Shown in pieces: positions 7,701 through 15,987 of a stretch of DNA of 64,000 bases. The notes under the pieces are model-generated. The model was given only the letters and a program-made list of their open reading frames with translations, searched no databases and was not told the origin of the DNA. The stretch lies in NCBI RefSeq assembly GCF_000021945.1, contig NC_011831.1:1997353-2061352 (forward strand). Reading direction: 5' to 3'. Each line of letters begins with the position of its first letter. Position 1 is the stretch's first letter. The position numbers and the translations under genes are program-made. The stretch comes from Chloroflexus aggregans DSM 9485. Its GTDB lineage: Bacteria; Chloroflexota; Chloroflexia; Chloroflexales; Chloroflexaceae.

Positions 7701-7935
7701 CCATCGATGGCCCTTCTCGCGGATAATGTCCCCCAGGTGTTCAATAGTATCTCCCCATCCACCACGTGACCGAAGCGGGACGCACATTCGTGGGTACAGA
7801 TGGTGATGAAATACACCCGCGGTTGGGTGTACTCGTACCCCTTGCAGGCGAATAGCACTTCGCATCTTTGTGTTATCGGTTATACCCCTTGCAGACGAAT
7901 GAAACGTCGATGGTGAAGGGTTGGGTCGTATCGCG
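7700..7935 (-). pseudogene. Decayed N-terminal part of a REP-associated Y1 transposase (RAYT)
   Basis: Read on the minus strand, three pieces in different frames line up with the start of RAYT transposases: RYDPTLHHRRFIRLQG (about 7885-7932), then CKGYEYTQPRVYFITICTHE and ASRFGHVVDGEILLNTWG (about 7730-7843), then GDIIREKG (about 7710-7733). The usual family form is YDPxxHHRRSIRLxGYDYSQ, then GAYFVTICTQNRxxLFGEIV and xGEMxLNxxGxIVxxEW. An 18-bp segment (7836-7853 and 7883-7900, one mismatch, 47 bp apart) is duplicated and causes a stop (QGV*) plus frameshift. The remainder of the gene is missing here; its middle part appears at 5850-5960. Confidence 0.7.
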
Positions 7936-8082
7936 TTGTGGCGGTTGAACCTCGTGTGCTGGTTCCACCGGAGCAATCCGACGCAATTTACCGGCAGTCA
8001 TCTGCGTGAGCGGTGCAATGAAAACCCGAAAAAGATTCGTTATAATTGAAAGAACTTCAGCAGGTTTGTAAAGGAGTTCGCC
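7936..8082. promoter_or_regulatory. Leader and candidate promoter of the DICT-STAS gene
   Basis: A consensus TATAAT lies at 8041-8046, 37 bases before the GTG start at 8083. No strong -35 is seen at 17 bp (ATGAAA at 8018-8023 is the nearest candidate). AAAGGAG (about 8069-8075) is a good ribosome site 7-8 bases before GTG and decides that start. Confidence 0.45.
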
Positions 8083-9159
8083 GTGGGTACACTCCCCCGC
8101 GTTCCCTCACTCTTCCACCTAATGCGTGAGAAGCTGGCGCCAGATGTAATTCCATTCATGGCAACCAAAGCCACGTTGGTTGATCTAAGTCACACCCTCG
8201 AAGATTGCATCTTACACAACCGGTTACCGAGTGTTATCTTTACCGGCTTTCAAGAGAGCAGCCACTGGCGCAAAGAGACACAACGGTATCTAGAGTTAGC
8301 CAACATCGCCAGCGCGGTTTGTATCTTTGCCGGTGGCCTGCCTGCCTTCCCCGACGAGCAACATATCGCCGTCACATTAGAAGCCGGTGATCCGCTGCGG
8401 CAAGAGTGGTTTTTGTTGGTGCTTACCGAGTGGTTTTGTGCCCTCTTGTGCGGACTAGACCAACAACTACCGGCTGAGCGTGAAGCCGAGCGGCGCTTTG
8501 AAACCCTCCTCACCTTCCAGCCTGAAGCAATTACACAAGCGCTCGCTGTCCTGATACCGGTGGTTGAGCGGTATCGCCCGGATCGAGCCGCCGAACTGGT
8601 GCAGGCCCACACACGCTTTCCTCCGCGTCCACCGAGCGGGCCGTATATCACCCAGATCGTCAGCGAAATTGTTTCCCATCTACAACGCCGCTACGATCAA
8701 GAGCACCGGCTTGTGATGGAAATCCAAGCCCTTTCGGCGCAACAGCAGGTACTCGAAACCATGATTGCCGATCTCGGAGCGCCGGTAATTCCGCTCCTTG
8801 AAGGGGTAATCCTTATGCCCATTATCGGCAATGTAGACTCGCGTCGTGCCCAACTCATTATGGAACACCTCTTAACCGGCATTGCCGAACGGATGAGCGA
8901 TGTTGCAATCATTGACATCACCGGGATGCCGATTGTTGACACTGCCGTTGCTAATTACCTCTTACAAACTATCCGGGCAACCCGCTTACTCGGCGCACAA
9001 GTCATCATCACAGGTATTCGGCCCTCGGTCGCGCAGGCAATGATCAATCTCGGGATCGATTTTAGTCAAATCATCACCCGTAGTACCCTGCGAGAAGGAA
9101 TTGAAGCAGCCCTTGGAGTATTGGGGTATGAAATCCGCCGCAAAGGAACGGCGGACTAA
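8083..9159 (+). CDS. DICT sensory domain + STAS domain regulator
   Basis: A 358-residue cytoplasmic protein. The N-terminal part (about 1-180; HTLEDCILHN, FQESSHWRKETQRYLELANI, VCIFAG) resembles the DICT domain, a sensor module found with diguanylate cyclases and two-component proteins. A helical linker follows (about 190-225). The C-terminal part (about 228-345) is a STAS domain: PVIPLLEGVILMPIIGNVDS, then DVAIIDITGMPIVDTAVANY, where the conserved Ser/Thr phosphorylation position of RsbR-type proteins is the Thr of ITGM, and GAQVIITGIRPSVAQAMINL. This is the RsbR-like arrangement of an N-terminal sensor controlling STAS-based partner switching. No kinase (RsbT/RsbW) or sigma gene is next to it. 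The GTG start is supported by an upstream AAAGGAG. The DICT call is less certain than the STAS call. Confidence 0.82.
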   Translation: MGTLPRVPSLFHLMREKLAPDVIPFMATKATLVDLSHTLEDCILHNRLPSVIFTGFQESSHWRKETQRYLELANIASAVCIFAGGLPAFPDEQHIAVTLEAGDPLRQEWFLLVLTEWFCALLCGLDQQLPAEREAERRFETLLTFQPEAITQALAVLIPVVERYRPDRAAELVQAHTRFPPRPPSGPYITQIVSEIVSHLQRRYDQEHRLVMEIQALSAQQQVLETMIADLGAPVIPLLEGVILMPIIGNVDSRRAQLIMEHLLTGIAERMSDVAIIDITGMPIVDTAVANYLLQTIRATRLLGAQVIITGIRPSVAQAMINLGIDFSQIITRSTLREGIEAALGVLGYEIRRKGTAD

Positions 9160-9216
9160 AGAGACAGGTCTTGCAGAGGACGACACCTGCAAGACCTGTG
9201 TATGCCTCCCAACCGA

Positions 9217-11529
9217 CTACTCGCCATACAGTTGGAGCAACTCTCGCCACTCACCGGTCAATTCATCACGCCGGGCAGCGTAGTAGATGTGAGTCATGCC
9301 GTACTCATCAACATAGACCAAATCGACCTGCGATCGCATTGGGCGCAAATAGCCAATATTTCCCCACCAGCGCACCTTCGCTTGATCGAGCGGAATATCT
9401 TGGTGGTACATACGCGCCGCATACTCACGCACCGTACCGGGTTCGATATCTTGCAACCGCCATGGCGCACTACTAATCTCGCCGGTACGCAGATTACGGA
9501 AGACGTAGAGCCAATCGCCATCTTCGCTACGACTAGCACTTACCACCTCGATACCGGTACGCGGACGGGCAACGCGGATCAACGCCAGCCATGCCTCGGA
9601 AAGCTTCTCGCGCGGCACATTGTTGTATTCTTGCACGACACCGGTTTCTTTATCCTTCATCACCAGATCAAACCGCGGTTGCCCATCGTCACCGAGGAAA
9701 ATGCGTACTAAACCACCACGACCACGCCAGCGGATCCGCCGTTCCCCCCATGGTTCAATATCTGGTGGCGGCGGCACCTCCATCTCATCTTCCTGATCGA
9801 AATCGGCTGTCTCCGTCTCAATGCGCGCACCGGCTTCATTCAAAAGGCTCATCCACGCTTCACCGAGACCCCAATCGCTCACACCGTAGAAAATATGGTC
9901 AATCACACCATTCGGGTCACGATGGACCAGATCGTACTTCACACGCGAACCTTGGCGATACGCCCGCCAGAGACCGAGCCGGCCGCGCCAACGCACTTGA
10001 CTCTGGAGATCGAGCCGACCATCACGCAAATCTTCGTGGCGATCGATTGCGTAAGCCCACAACCCTTGGGCACGATCACGGGTCACACCGGCGGTAGTAC
10101 GCAGATCACGCACTTCATACACCCACGTACCACCACGACGCTGGCTACTGACAATCTCGACGCCCGAACGCGGTAGTTCCAACGTCTCGCCGTTATCGAG
10201 TGATGAAGGTTCACCGGATGCAATCGCCTGGCGACACAATTGGATAATTTCACTGCGGTTCGCAGGAAACGTCTTGTTATCGCGCCGGATGTAGATCGTA
10301 CCGTTACTCCCTACGTAAGGTGGCGGATCCTGCGCTTTGACCTCAACGCGGATCACGTCTTGCCCTTCGTAGTGCATCAACTCAAACGACAAGTAGGGCA
10401 GCGGCGTAATATGCTCTTGCACACTTTGCCGTAACGACTCGGTAAGCTGATCGGGCCGTTCAACACCGATCACCTTACCCCCAGGCTCACAGCCGATCAC
10501 GAGCACCCCACCACCGATATTTGCCAACGCCGCCACATCAGGCCAGAGCGCGGCTGCCGTTGTCGGATCGGGAACAGCGCGCAAGATTTGGCGGTCGGTA
10601 CTCCCACTAAAGCGCACGACATCGAGTGACCACTGCTTCTGATCACGCTTCGGCACCCGCACTCGATCAAAATCCTGACCGGTAAAGAGCATCTTCAGGG
10701 CTTCAAAACTACGGTCGGGCAACAGCGCCTCAAAATAGCGGTCACCAATGCCGTGGCGGTGGGTCGCTTGGGCATCAGACTCAGCAGAGCGACGCAGCCG
10801 ATGTGCATCGCTACCCTGAATACAGAACATCCGCCGCTCGTAATGCTCGGTCTTACCGTTGTAAAAACCGGGTGAGGTAAACTTCTCGTGATCGGTATAG
10901 AAATTGATAAACTCCAGTGCGTGGAGATAGGGGCTTTGGGTCACCGCCACACGAGCCTGGCCACTTGTCCCCATACGGAGGGTTTCGGTAATCACTCCGT
11001 TTGGCCCGTTGGCATGCGCCGCGATCACAAGACCGCCAGCGCGATGAATAATCTCGTATGCCTCGGTCACGTGCCGGGTATTAGCGACACTACACACCCC
11101 ACCCTTCAGAACTTCGGCGGGAATACCGAGCTGCAACAACGTAGCCTCGATCAAGCTAAGCGGGCGGTTCGGCGGAAAGATACCGAGGATATGGGCACCG
11201 AAGTGCGACGTAAACTCAAAGCCGGGCAAGACGGTGATCTTATCGAGCAACCGACGATACTCAGCCAAACGAGCTTCTTCATCATCGGTCAACCGTCCGG
11301 CCTTTTCCAGGGTCGTCAGAAACTCAATCTCGCGCTGAAACTGCTCGTAGCCGGCAACCGTATTGTGGTCGGTAAAGGCGATAATCTCAAGACCGCGACG
11401 CTCAGCTTCTTGAAGAATGTCAAGGTAAGAAACGTTTGGTTCGGCGTAATCCTCAGATGCAGGCGTGTGCAGGTGCAAATCAATCCGAATCCAGCGCATC
11501 CCGTTGCGCTCTTCTCTTACTGTACTCAT
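9217..11529 (-). CDS. PHP-domain phosphoesterase fused to AlbA_2 (Schlafen-type) domain with repeat tail
   Basis: A 770-residue soluble protein. Residues 11-290 are a PHP metal-dependent phosphoesterase domain: DLHLHTPAS (17-25), FTDHNT (52-57), AAHANGPNG (170-178) and QGSDAHRL (238-245) give the metal-binding His/Asp set. Residues 303-435 match the AlbA_2/AAA_4 (divergent Schlafen-like ATP-binding) domain: ALANIGGGVLVIGCEPGGKV, the GVERPD turn and IYIRRDNKTFPANRSEI. The tail (456-768) contains two kinds of repeat in the order A-B-B-A-B: A at 456-480 and 659-684 (GVEIVSS...VYEVRDLRT), B at 511-565, 598-652 and 718-768 (VRWRGRLGLWR...). PHP domains act on phosphoesters; the partner and role are unknown. 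Start at residue 1 or Met11 is possible. It is a single gene with AT-rich DNA upstream. Confidence 0.88.
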   Translation of the reverse strand: MSTVREERNGMRWIRIDLHLHTPASEDYAEPNVSYLDILQEAERRGLEIIAFTDHNTVAGYEQFQREIEFLTTLEKAGRLTDDEEARLAEYRRLLDKITVLPGFEFTSHFGAHILGIFPPNRPLSLIEATLLQLGIPAEVLKGGVCSVANTRHVTEAYEIIHRAGGLVIAAHANGPNGVITETLRMGTSGQARVAVTQSPYLHALEFINFYTDHEKFTSPGFYNGKTEHYERRMFCIQGSDAHRLRRSAESDAQATHRHGIGDRYFEALLPDRSFEALKMLFTGQDFDRVRVPKRDQKQWSLDVVRFSGSTDRQILRAVPDPTTAAALWPDVAALANIGGGVLVIGCEPGGKVIGVERPDQLTESLRQSVQEHITPLPYLSFELMHYEGQDVIRVEVKAQDPPPYVGSNGTIYIRRDNKTFPANRSEIIQLCRQAIASGEPSSLDNGETLELPRSGVEIVSSQRRGGTWVYEVRDLRTTAGVTRDRAQGLWAYAIDRHEDLRDGRLDLQSQVRWRGRLGLWRAYRQGSRVKYDLVHRDPNGVIDHIFYGVSDWGLGEAWMSLLNEAGARIETETADFDQEDEMEVPPPPDIEPWGERRIRWRGRGGLVRIFLGDDGQPRFDLVMKDKETGVVQEYNNVPREKLSEAWLALIRVARPRTGIEVVSASRSEDGDWLYVFRNLRTGEISSAPWRLQDIEPGTVREYAARMYHQDIPLDQAKVRWWGNIGYLRPMRSQVDLVYVDEYGMTHIYYAARRDELTGEWRELLQLYGE

Positions 11530-12320
11530 ATTGTCAAAACCTTAGATATTCAGATCTTTTTACCGTATTTTGTTTTGAATTTCTTTTTTAACGATCTTTC
11601 TATATCCGTCTTTTCGTGCGAAATGCCTCCTTTCCTATTTCATGCAGACACAACACAGCAGTCAGATGATCTGAACAACTTCGTAGTGATAGTATACCAG
11701 ATTCGCATCAAATAGCATACAACGGGTGAACAACGGCACCAAGCGCACACGGGGTGACACGTGCAAGGCACGGGCATCCCACCGACTACAGCGATAGCGT
11801 GAACAACGGTACCGAGCGCACACGGGGTGACACGTGCAAGGCACGGGCATCCCACCGACTACAGCGATAGCGTGAACAACGGTACCGAGCGCACACGGGG
11901 TGACACGTGCAAGGCACGGGCATCCCACCGACTACAGCGATAGCGTGAACAACGGTACTGAGCACACACGGGGTGACACGTGCAAGACGCAGGCATCCCA
12001 CCGACCACGGCGATGGCGTGAACAACGGTACCGAGCGCACACGGGGTGACACGAACGCGCAATGTTGCACACGTCTAATCAATCCTCTTCACAGCAATTG
12101 CCCAACAATAGTTTTACACCGAATTACTGCTCTCTCCCATAATCAGACAGTTCAAATTTTTACTTAGGTGACGAACAACCATCGGTAGAAGGACGATCCT
12201 TCCCAACATCTTTATGCTACCATTAATATGGCTTTAATCATTCTGAGATAAGGGCATCTGCGTTTTAATTCACAACAAAAATTTTCATTTTTAGAACTAG
12301 CATAACTTCAAATCATTTGC
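11530..12320. other. Gene-free, partly AT-rich region holding a 73-bp tandem repeat
   Basis: No convincing gene is seen between the PHP gene and the extended -10 at 12318. The flanks (11530-11720 and 12065-12320) are clearly richer in A/T than the surrounding genes. The centre is the 73-bp tandem repeat listed separately. A GGAGG-containing stretch (minus strand near 11625) has no reading frame behind it. The AT-rich character next to a recombinase gene suggests imported DNA; this is inference. Confidence 0.6.
11726..12053. repeat. 73-bp tandem repeat, about 4.5 copies
   Basis: Units start at 11726, 11799, 11872, 11945 and 12018, each exactly 73 bp apart. The unit begins GTGAACAACGGTACCGAGCG and includes CACACGGGGTGACACGTGCA, AGGCACGGGCATCCCACCG and ACTACAGCGATAGC. 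It contains the palindromes GGTACC and CACGTG. Because 73 is not a multiple of three, the reading frame shifts each copy and the apparent ORFs are artefacts. The fourth copy is the most diverged and the fifth is cut after GGGGTGACACG. Confidence 0.93.
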
Positions 12321-12326
12321 TATAAT
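12318..12326 (+). promoter_or_regulatory. Extended -10 promoter upstream of recombinase region
   Basis: TGCTATAAT (12318-12326) is a full extended -10 (TGN-TATAAT) at the right edge of the AT-rich region. No good -35 is seen at 17 bp. It would start transcripts near 12333 that run through a small ORF and into the recombinase gene. Confidence 0.5.
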
Positions 12327-12345
12327 GCAATCAACGCCGGCCACG

Positions 12346-12546
12346 ATGATGATGTACATGCAGCGTACATTGGACTGGTGTGTTGAGCATGCCACCGGTA
12401 CATTGCCTTGCCAACAGACAGTTCTGGTGTACCGGCAATGTTCGCATTACAATGACCTGGATGCGCACGGCAACGCGATCGGAGGTTGGATCAAGCGCGT
12501 GTACGCACAGCATGAGCGAGACCTTGGCAACCACGAGCACTTCTAA
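12346..12546 (+). CDS. Possible small protein upstream of recombinase
   Basis: An open frame of 66 residues (MMMYMQRTLDWCVEHATGTL...) that ends 65 bases before the recombinase start and is downstream of the extended -10. It has two Cys and several His but no motif I recognise, and no ribosome site before the ATG cluster. It may be a leader ORF or chance. Confidence 0.25.
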   Translation: MMMYMQRTLDWCVEHATGTLPCQQTVLVYRQCSHYNDLDAHGNAIGGWIKRVYAQHERDLGNHEHF

Positions 12547-12611
12547 GACAGGAGGTGCTACGTCTCTGCGTAAATGCAGTGCATCGTCAGCGCGGCAGAG
12601 AGGAGAGTCCT

Positions 12612-13565
12612 ATGTCTGATGCGAATGGATTTGGTCAGCAGCCTGCGCGAACCATTTTAGGTGAACTAGAGAATTTTCTGGCCGAGTTACGACAAGAAGA
12701 TAGGCTTAGCGAAAACACTATTACTTCGTACCGATGCGATTTGCGTACCGCAGGATTGGCATTGTGTCAGGAACTGAGCACCATTACGGCGCATGATATT
12801 CAGCAATTTCTTGCCGGCCGGAAGGAGCAACCCGGCACGACAAACCGTCGCATTGCGAGCCTCAACCGCTTTTTTCGGTGGGCCAAAGAGCGTGGTTATG
12901 TCACGCACAATCCGGTAGAACAGATCGGTGGTCGCCTCCCCACCGAGCACCGGCCCCAACCCATCGCCAACGAGCACGAACTTCGCGCCCTCGACCAGGC
13001 AATTGCTGCGGCACCGCAACCGTACCGCTTGATCTTCACTCTGCTGCGGGAAATCGGTATTCGCACCGATGAGGTGTTAAACTTGAACCTTGGCGATGTC
13101 ATCCTTGAACCGGGACGCGAGATGTTGCTGGTACGCGACAGCAAGAGCGGTAGTAAGCGAATGATTGCTTTGACGCCCGATGCTATGCCCCGGTCGCTAC
13201 GAGGGCTGCGGCACTGGGTGCGTGAGATGGACCATTTGCCACCCGATACACCATTGTTCCGTTCGTCGCGCGGTACACGGGCATCATACGATACGCTCCA
13301 CCGCCGTTGGGTCGCCGTGTGTAGGGCAGCTCGCCTGATTGATGTGGTCGATGGTCGGGAACAACCGCGCTATACGTTGCACCATCTGCGCCATACAGCG
13401 GCCACTAAGTTGGTGGCGTTTTATCCCGAACAAGTGGTTCGGCGTATTCTCGGTCATCGTGACCCACGCTCAACCCGCCGCTATACCGAATTGGTACGGA
13501 ACCGGCATCATGCTGCCGAACGACCGGCCAGCCTCCAAGTGCCATCACAGCGCGAGGCAATGTAG
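12612..13565 (+). CDS. Tyrosine recombinase (phage integrase/Xer-like family)
   Basis: A 317-residue site-specific recombinase. The N-terminal SAM-like core-binding domain (about 20-100) contains LSENTITSYRCDLRTAGLAL and RRIASLNRFFRWAKERGYV. The catalytic domain (about 115-300) has the full set: Arg151 in GIRTDEVL, a Lys near 180 (SKSGSKR), His257-X-X-Arg260 in HHLRHTAATKL, His282 in GHRDPRS and the nucleophile Tyr291 in RRYTEL. The enzyme therefore looks active. Length and layout match XerC/XerD and small integrases. The start at 12612 is chosen over the upstream GTG at 12555 because GAGAGGAG lies 6-10 bases ahead. It borders AT-rich DNA and a 73-bp tandem repeat, and no other phage gene is present, so whether it is an orphan integrase or a housekeeping Xer is open. 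Confidence 0.9.
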   Translation: MSDANGFGQQPARTILGELENFLAELRQEDRLSENTITSYRCDLRTAGLALCQELSTITAHDIQQFLAGRKEQPGTTNRRIASLNRFFRWAKERGYVTHNPVEQIGGRLPTEHRPQPIANEHELRALDQAIAAAPQPYRLIFTLLREIGIRTDEVLNLNLGDVILEPGREMLLVRDSKSGSKRMIALTPDAMPRSLRGLRHWVREMDHLPPDTPLFRSSRGTRASYDTLHRRWVAVCRAARLIDVVDGREQPRYTLHHLRHTAATKLVAFYPEQVVRRILGHRDPRSTRRYTELVRNRHHAAERPASLQVPSQREAM

Positions 13566-13601
13566 CGCCCTGTCTGCGCCCGGGTATGTTCGGTGTCAAC
13601 C

Positions 13602-13626
13602 GGCGGCGTTTGCACGCCGCCTTTTT
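13602..13626 (+). terminator. Terminator of the recombinase gene
   Basis: Stem GGCGGCGT/ACGCCGCC (13602-13609 with 13614-13621), loop TTGC, then TTTTT. It lies 36 bases after the recombinase stop and before the convergent hydrolase gene. Confidence 0.85.
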
Positions 13627-13675
13627 GTTGGATTGGGTCGATCAATTAGTCAGGACTTCTACATATCTTCCGGCC

Positions 13676-14506
13676 CTACCCGGCAGATGCGTCGAGAAAT
13701 GCACGTAGCGCGCGATACGTCGGCTCATACCCCGGCCCACGCAGCATATTATGGTTTGTACCGGGAATAAGCTGCATCTGCACCAACGTGGGTGGTGCAG
13801 CGGCACGCAACGCCTGTTGGACATCAGGCGGTACGATGGTATATTCCGGTTCGGCCAACAGAATCAACACCGGAACTTGCACCCGTGCGATGCGAGGCAC
13901 AAGCGTCCAATCTTCCGGGATGAGGAAGAGACCGGCGACCTGCTCGTAACGGCACTCGACGAGTGCCTGCGCTTTCCAATGGTAATCACACGGGTGCCAA
14001 TCGGGATTGACTTCGCGCAGCATCGGGAGGGTTTCGCTCGGTGGCTGACCTACCCCACGGCTAAATTGCGGCAACCACGAGGGGGCAACAGCCGCCTCCT
14101 GGCGCACCAACGGATCGACAAGCACCGCCTGCTGTATCGCAGTGCGTGCCGGATGCGTGCCACTCAGCAGGGCTAAGGTCGTCGCCCCACCCCATGAATG
14201 ACCGATCAGCGCAATCTCCGCCAGCCCAAGCGATTGGATCACATCACCGACGATGTTGGCCACGGTATCAATATCATACGCCGGACTGAGATCGCTCTGT
14301 CCGTGGCCGGGCATATCGAGTGCAATCACCCGCCAGTCTTCAGCAGCCAGATCGCGCCCCAACCGCCACATCGTCGCTGCACTACTGGTAATCCCGTGAC
14401 ACAGCACGACCGTTCGACCGGTACCGGGCCACTCAAGCAGACTGATCCGCCCGTGGGCCAGTTGAACCGTCGTGCGACGAGCAGTGATCTGGCATGGATC
14501 GGTCAT
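13676..14506 (-). CDS. Alpha/beta-hydrolase
   Basis: A 276-residue soluble alpha/beta-hydrolase. Seen: oxyanion-hole motif LCHGITSS (35-42), nucleophile elbow GHSWGG with Ser104, and a C-terminal catalytic His at 252 in PGTNHNMLRGPGYE. The acid residue is probably in LAEPEYTIVPPD (about 218-228), where the usual Asp is not obvious. The nearest families are small-molecule esterases and 2-hydroxymuconate-type hydrolases; the substrate cannot be told. Its ATG overlaps the stop of the S10 peptidase gene by four bases (ATGA), so it is the third gene of an obg-S10-hydrolase operon with translational coupling. Confidence 0.88.
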   Translation of the reverse strand: MTDPCQITARRTTVQLAHGRISLLEWPGTGRTVVLCHGITSSAATMWRLGRDLAAEDWRVIALDMPGHGQSDLSPAYDIDTVANIVGDVIQSLGLAEIALIGHSWGGATTLALLSGTHPARTAIQQAVLVDPLVRQEAAVAPSWLPQFSRGVGQPPSETLPMLREVNPDWHPCDYHWKAQALVECRYEQVAGLFLIPEDWTLVPRIARVQVPVLILLAEPEYTIVPPDVQQALRAAAPPTLVQMQLIPGTNHNMLRGPGYEPTYRALRAFLDASAG

Positions 14507-15987
14507 ACATGATCTCCTGTAGCTTCAGCAGCGGTAACAAACTCGGCTAACACCGCTTTGAGCGCGGCGAGTGATGGTTCGTGAATGTACATCATATGAC
14601 CGGCGGGGTAAAAACTCTCACTGATCTGGCCACGCAGTGCCGGGTCAAGACCAAGATGAGACAACGTGTAGCGGGTCGCAAAGTACGGAGTTGCCAAATC
14701 GTAGTAGCCACTCGCGACGTGTACCCGTAACGCCGGATTGCGATGCATCGCGCGGCGTAGCGTCTCGGCCACATCCACATAGCGATTCTGGTGGTCGTTA
14801 AAGCTCCATGGCCACACCCGTTCGGTGAGGATTTCGTAGGGCAAATCGCTATGAAACCCTAACTGGGTGCGGACGTAGTCATTCAGAGCAGCCGTGTATG
14901 GCCCGGTAATCGCCGCTAAACTCGGATCGTATTCCGCCGTCTCGCCAACTGCATCGCGGTCATACCCGGTAAAGCGGCTATCAAGTCGCCCTACGGTCCG
15001 TTGCCGATCGCGCAGCAGCTCTTTCACAAACCGGTCATCACGGATGCGCAAGTGCGAGCGAATGATGTAATCGCGGCTGAGGCCGGTGTAGCGGGCCAAC
15101 TGGGTCGCGATCCGCTCGATACCGCTGTCATCTAACCGATCGCCTTGCAACAGAGCAAGTGCATAATCACCGAGCGCAAAAGCTTCGGCAGCGCGCAAGG
15201 TAGCCACTAGATCGCGTTGCAGTTCTGGTTCGAGACGGCGATGGTAAAACGCGGTAGCGGTATAGGCCGGCAGAAAGAGCATGTACGGCAAATCATTACC
15301 GTGGTCGAATGCGAGGGTTTGAAAATGGAGAACTGCCGAAATAAGGATCAGACCATTGAGATAAAGCCCATGCCGTTCTTGCAGATAGCCGGTTAAACCG
15401 GCGGCCCGCGTCGTGCCGTAGCTCTCACCGGCCAAATATTTCGGTGACAACCATCGCCCATAACGGCCGGTGTACAGCCGGATGAAATCACCCACCGACT
15501 CAATATCTTTACGAAAATCGTGAAACTGTTTGGCCGACTCACCGGCGACCACACGACTATAGCCGGTACTGACCGGGTCGATGAACACCAGATCGCTCAC
15601 ATCCAGTAGCGAATACTGATTGGGCACAAACCGACCGGGCGGCGGTAGCGGCCACCCTTCGTCACTCATCAATACCCGTTGGGGACCAAACAGGCCAAGG
15701 TGGAGCCACACCGATGACGATCCGGGGCCGCCGTTGAATGCAAACGTGATCGGACGCCGACTGAGGTCGGTAACCCCATCGCGGGTATAGGCGACAAAGA
15801 AGATGCCGGCGCGTGCCTGTTCACCGGAGCTGACACCATCTTTCTCCACCTCCTCCTTCATAATGATCACACCGGCGGTGGCGGTATAGCCGATCTCAAC
15901 TCCGTTAATCGTTACCGTATGCTTCGTCTCGACGATCCGGTCTGCCGGCGGTGCCGGCGGGGTAGCAGGAGGAGTAGTTGTTGTCAT
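14503..15987 (-). CDS. S10 serine carboxypeptidase-like protein
   Basis: A 494-residue protein of the serine carboxypeptidase (S10) family. Seen: [13 protein letters not shown] (83-94), the family oxyanion motif; GESYGT with nucleophile Ser189; Asp430 in SGYYDLATP; and His464 in AGHMMYIHE. The triad is complete. No clear signal peptide is present: the N-terminus is a Thr/Pro-rich stretch, so a cytoplasmic location is likely unless the start is wrong. The family removes C-terminal residues at acid pH in eukaryotes, but the physiological role of bacterial members is not settled. It overlaps obg upstream and the hydrolase gene downstream by ATGA in each case. Confidence 0.9.
   Translation of the reverse strand: MTTTTPPATPPAPPADRIVETKHTVTINGVEIGYTATAGVIIMKEEVEKDGVSSGEQARAGIFFVAYTRDGVTDLSRRPITFAFNGGPGSSSVWLHLGLFGPQRVLMSDEGWPLPPPGRFVPNQYSLLDVSDLVFIDPVSTGYSRVVAGESAKQFHDFRKDIESVGDFIRLYTGRYGRWLSPKYLAGESYGTTRAAGLTGYLQERHGLYLNGLILISAVLHFQTLAFDHGNDLPYMLFLPAYTATAFYHRRLEPELQRDLVATLRAAEAFALGDYALALLQGDRLDDSGIERIATQLARYTGLSRDYIIRSHLRIRDDRFVKELLRDRQRTVGRLDSRFTGYDRDAVGETAEYDPSLAAITGPYTAALNDYVRTQLGFHSDLPYEILTERVWPWSFNDHQNRYVDVAETLRRAMHRNPALRVHVASGYYDLATPYFATRYTLSHLGLDPALRGQISESFYPAGHMMYIHEPSLAALKAVLAEFVTAAEATGDHV

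Noticed and set aside
7581-7769. Continuation of the S15 fragment in a second frame (MALLADNVPQVFN)
   Set aside because: The same bases read better on the minus strand as the RAYT segment LLNTWGDIIREKG; the plus-strand likeness is weak.
10888-11715. 275-codon plus-strand frame opposite the PHP gene
   Set aside because: It is a shadow of the PHP domain on the opposite strand, with no family features of its own.
11640-12082. Minus-strand frames of 67-98 codons rich in CHPVCA/CSRY
   Set aside because: They come from the 73-bp tandem repeat read in shifting frames.
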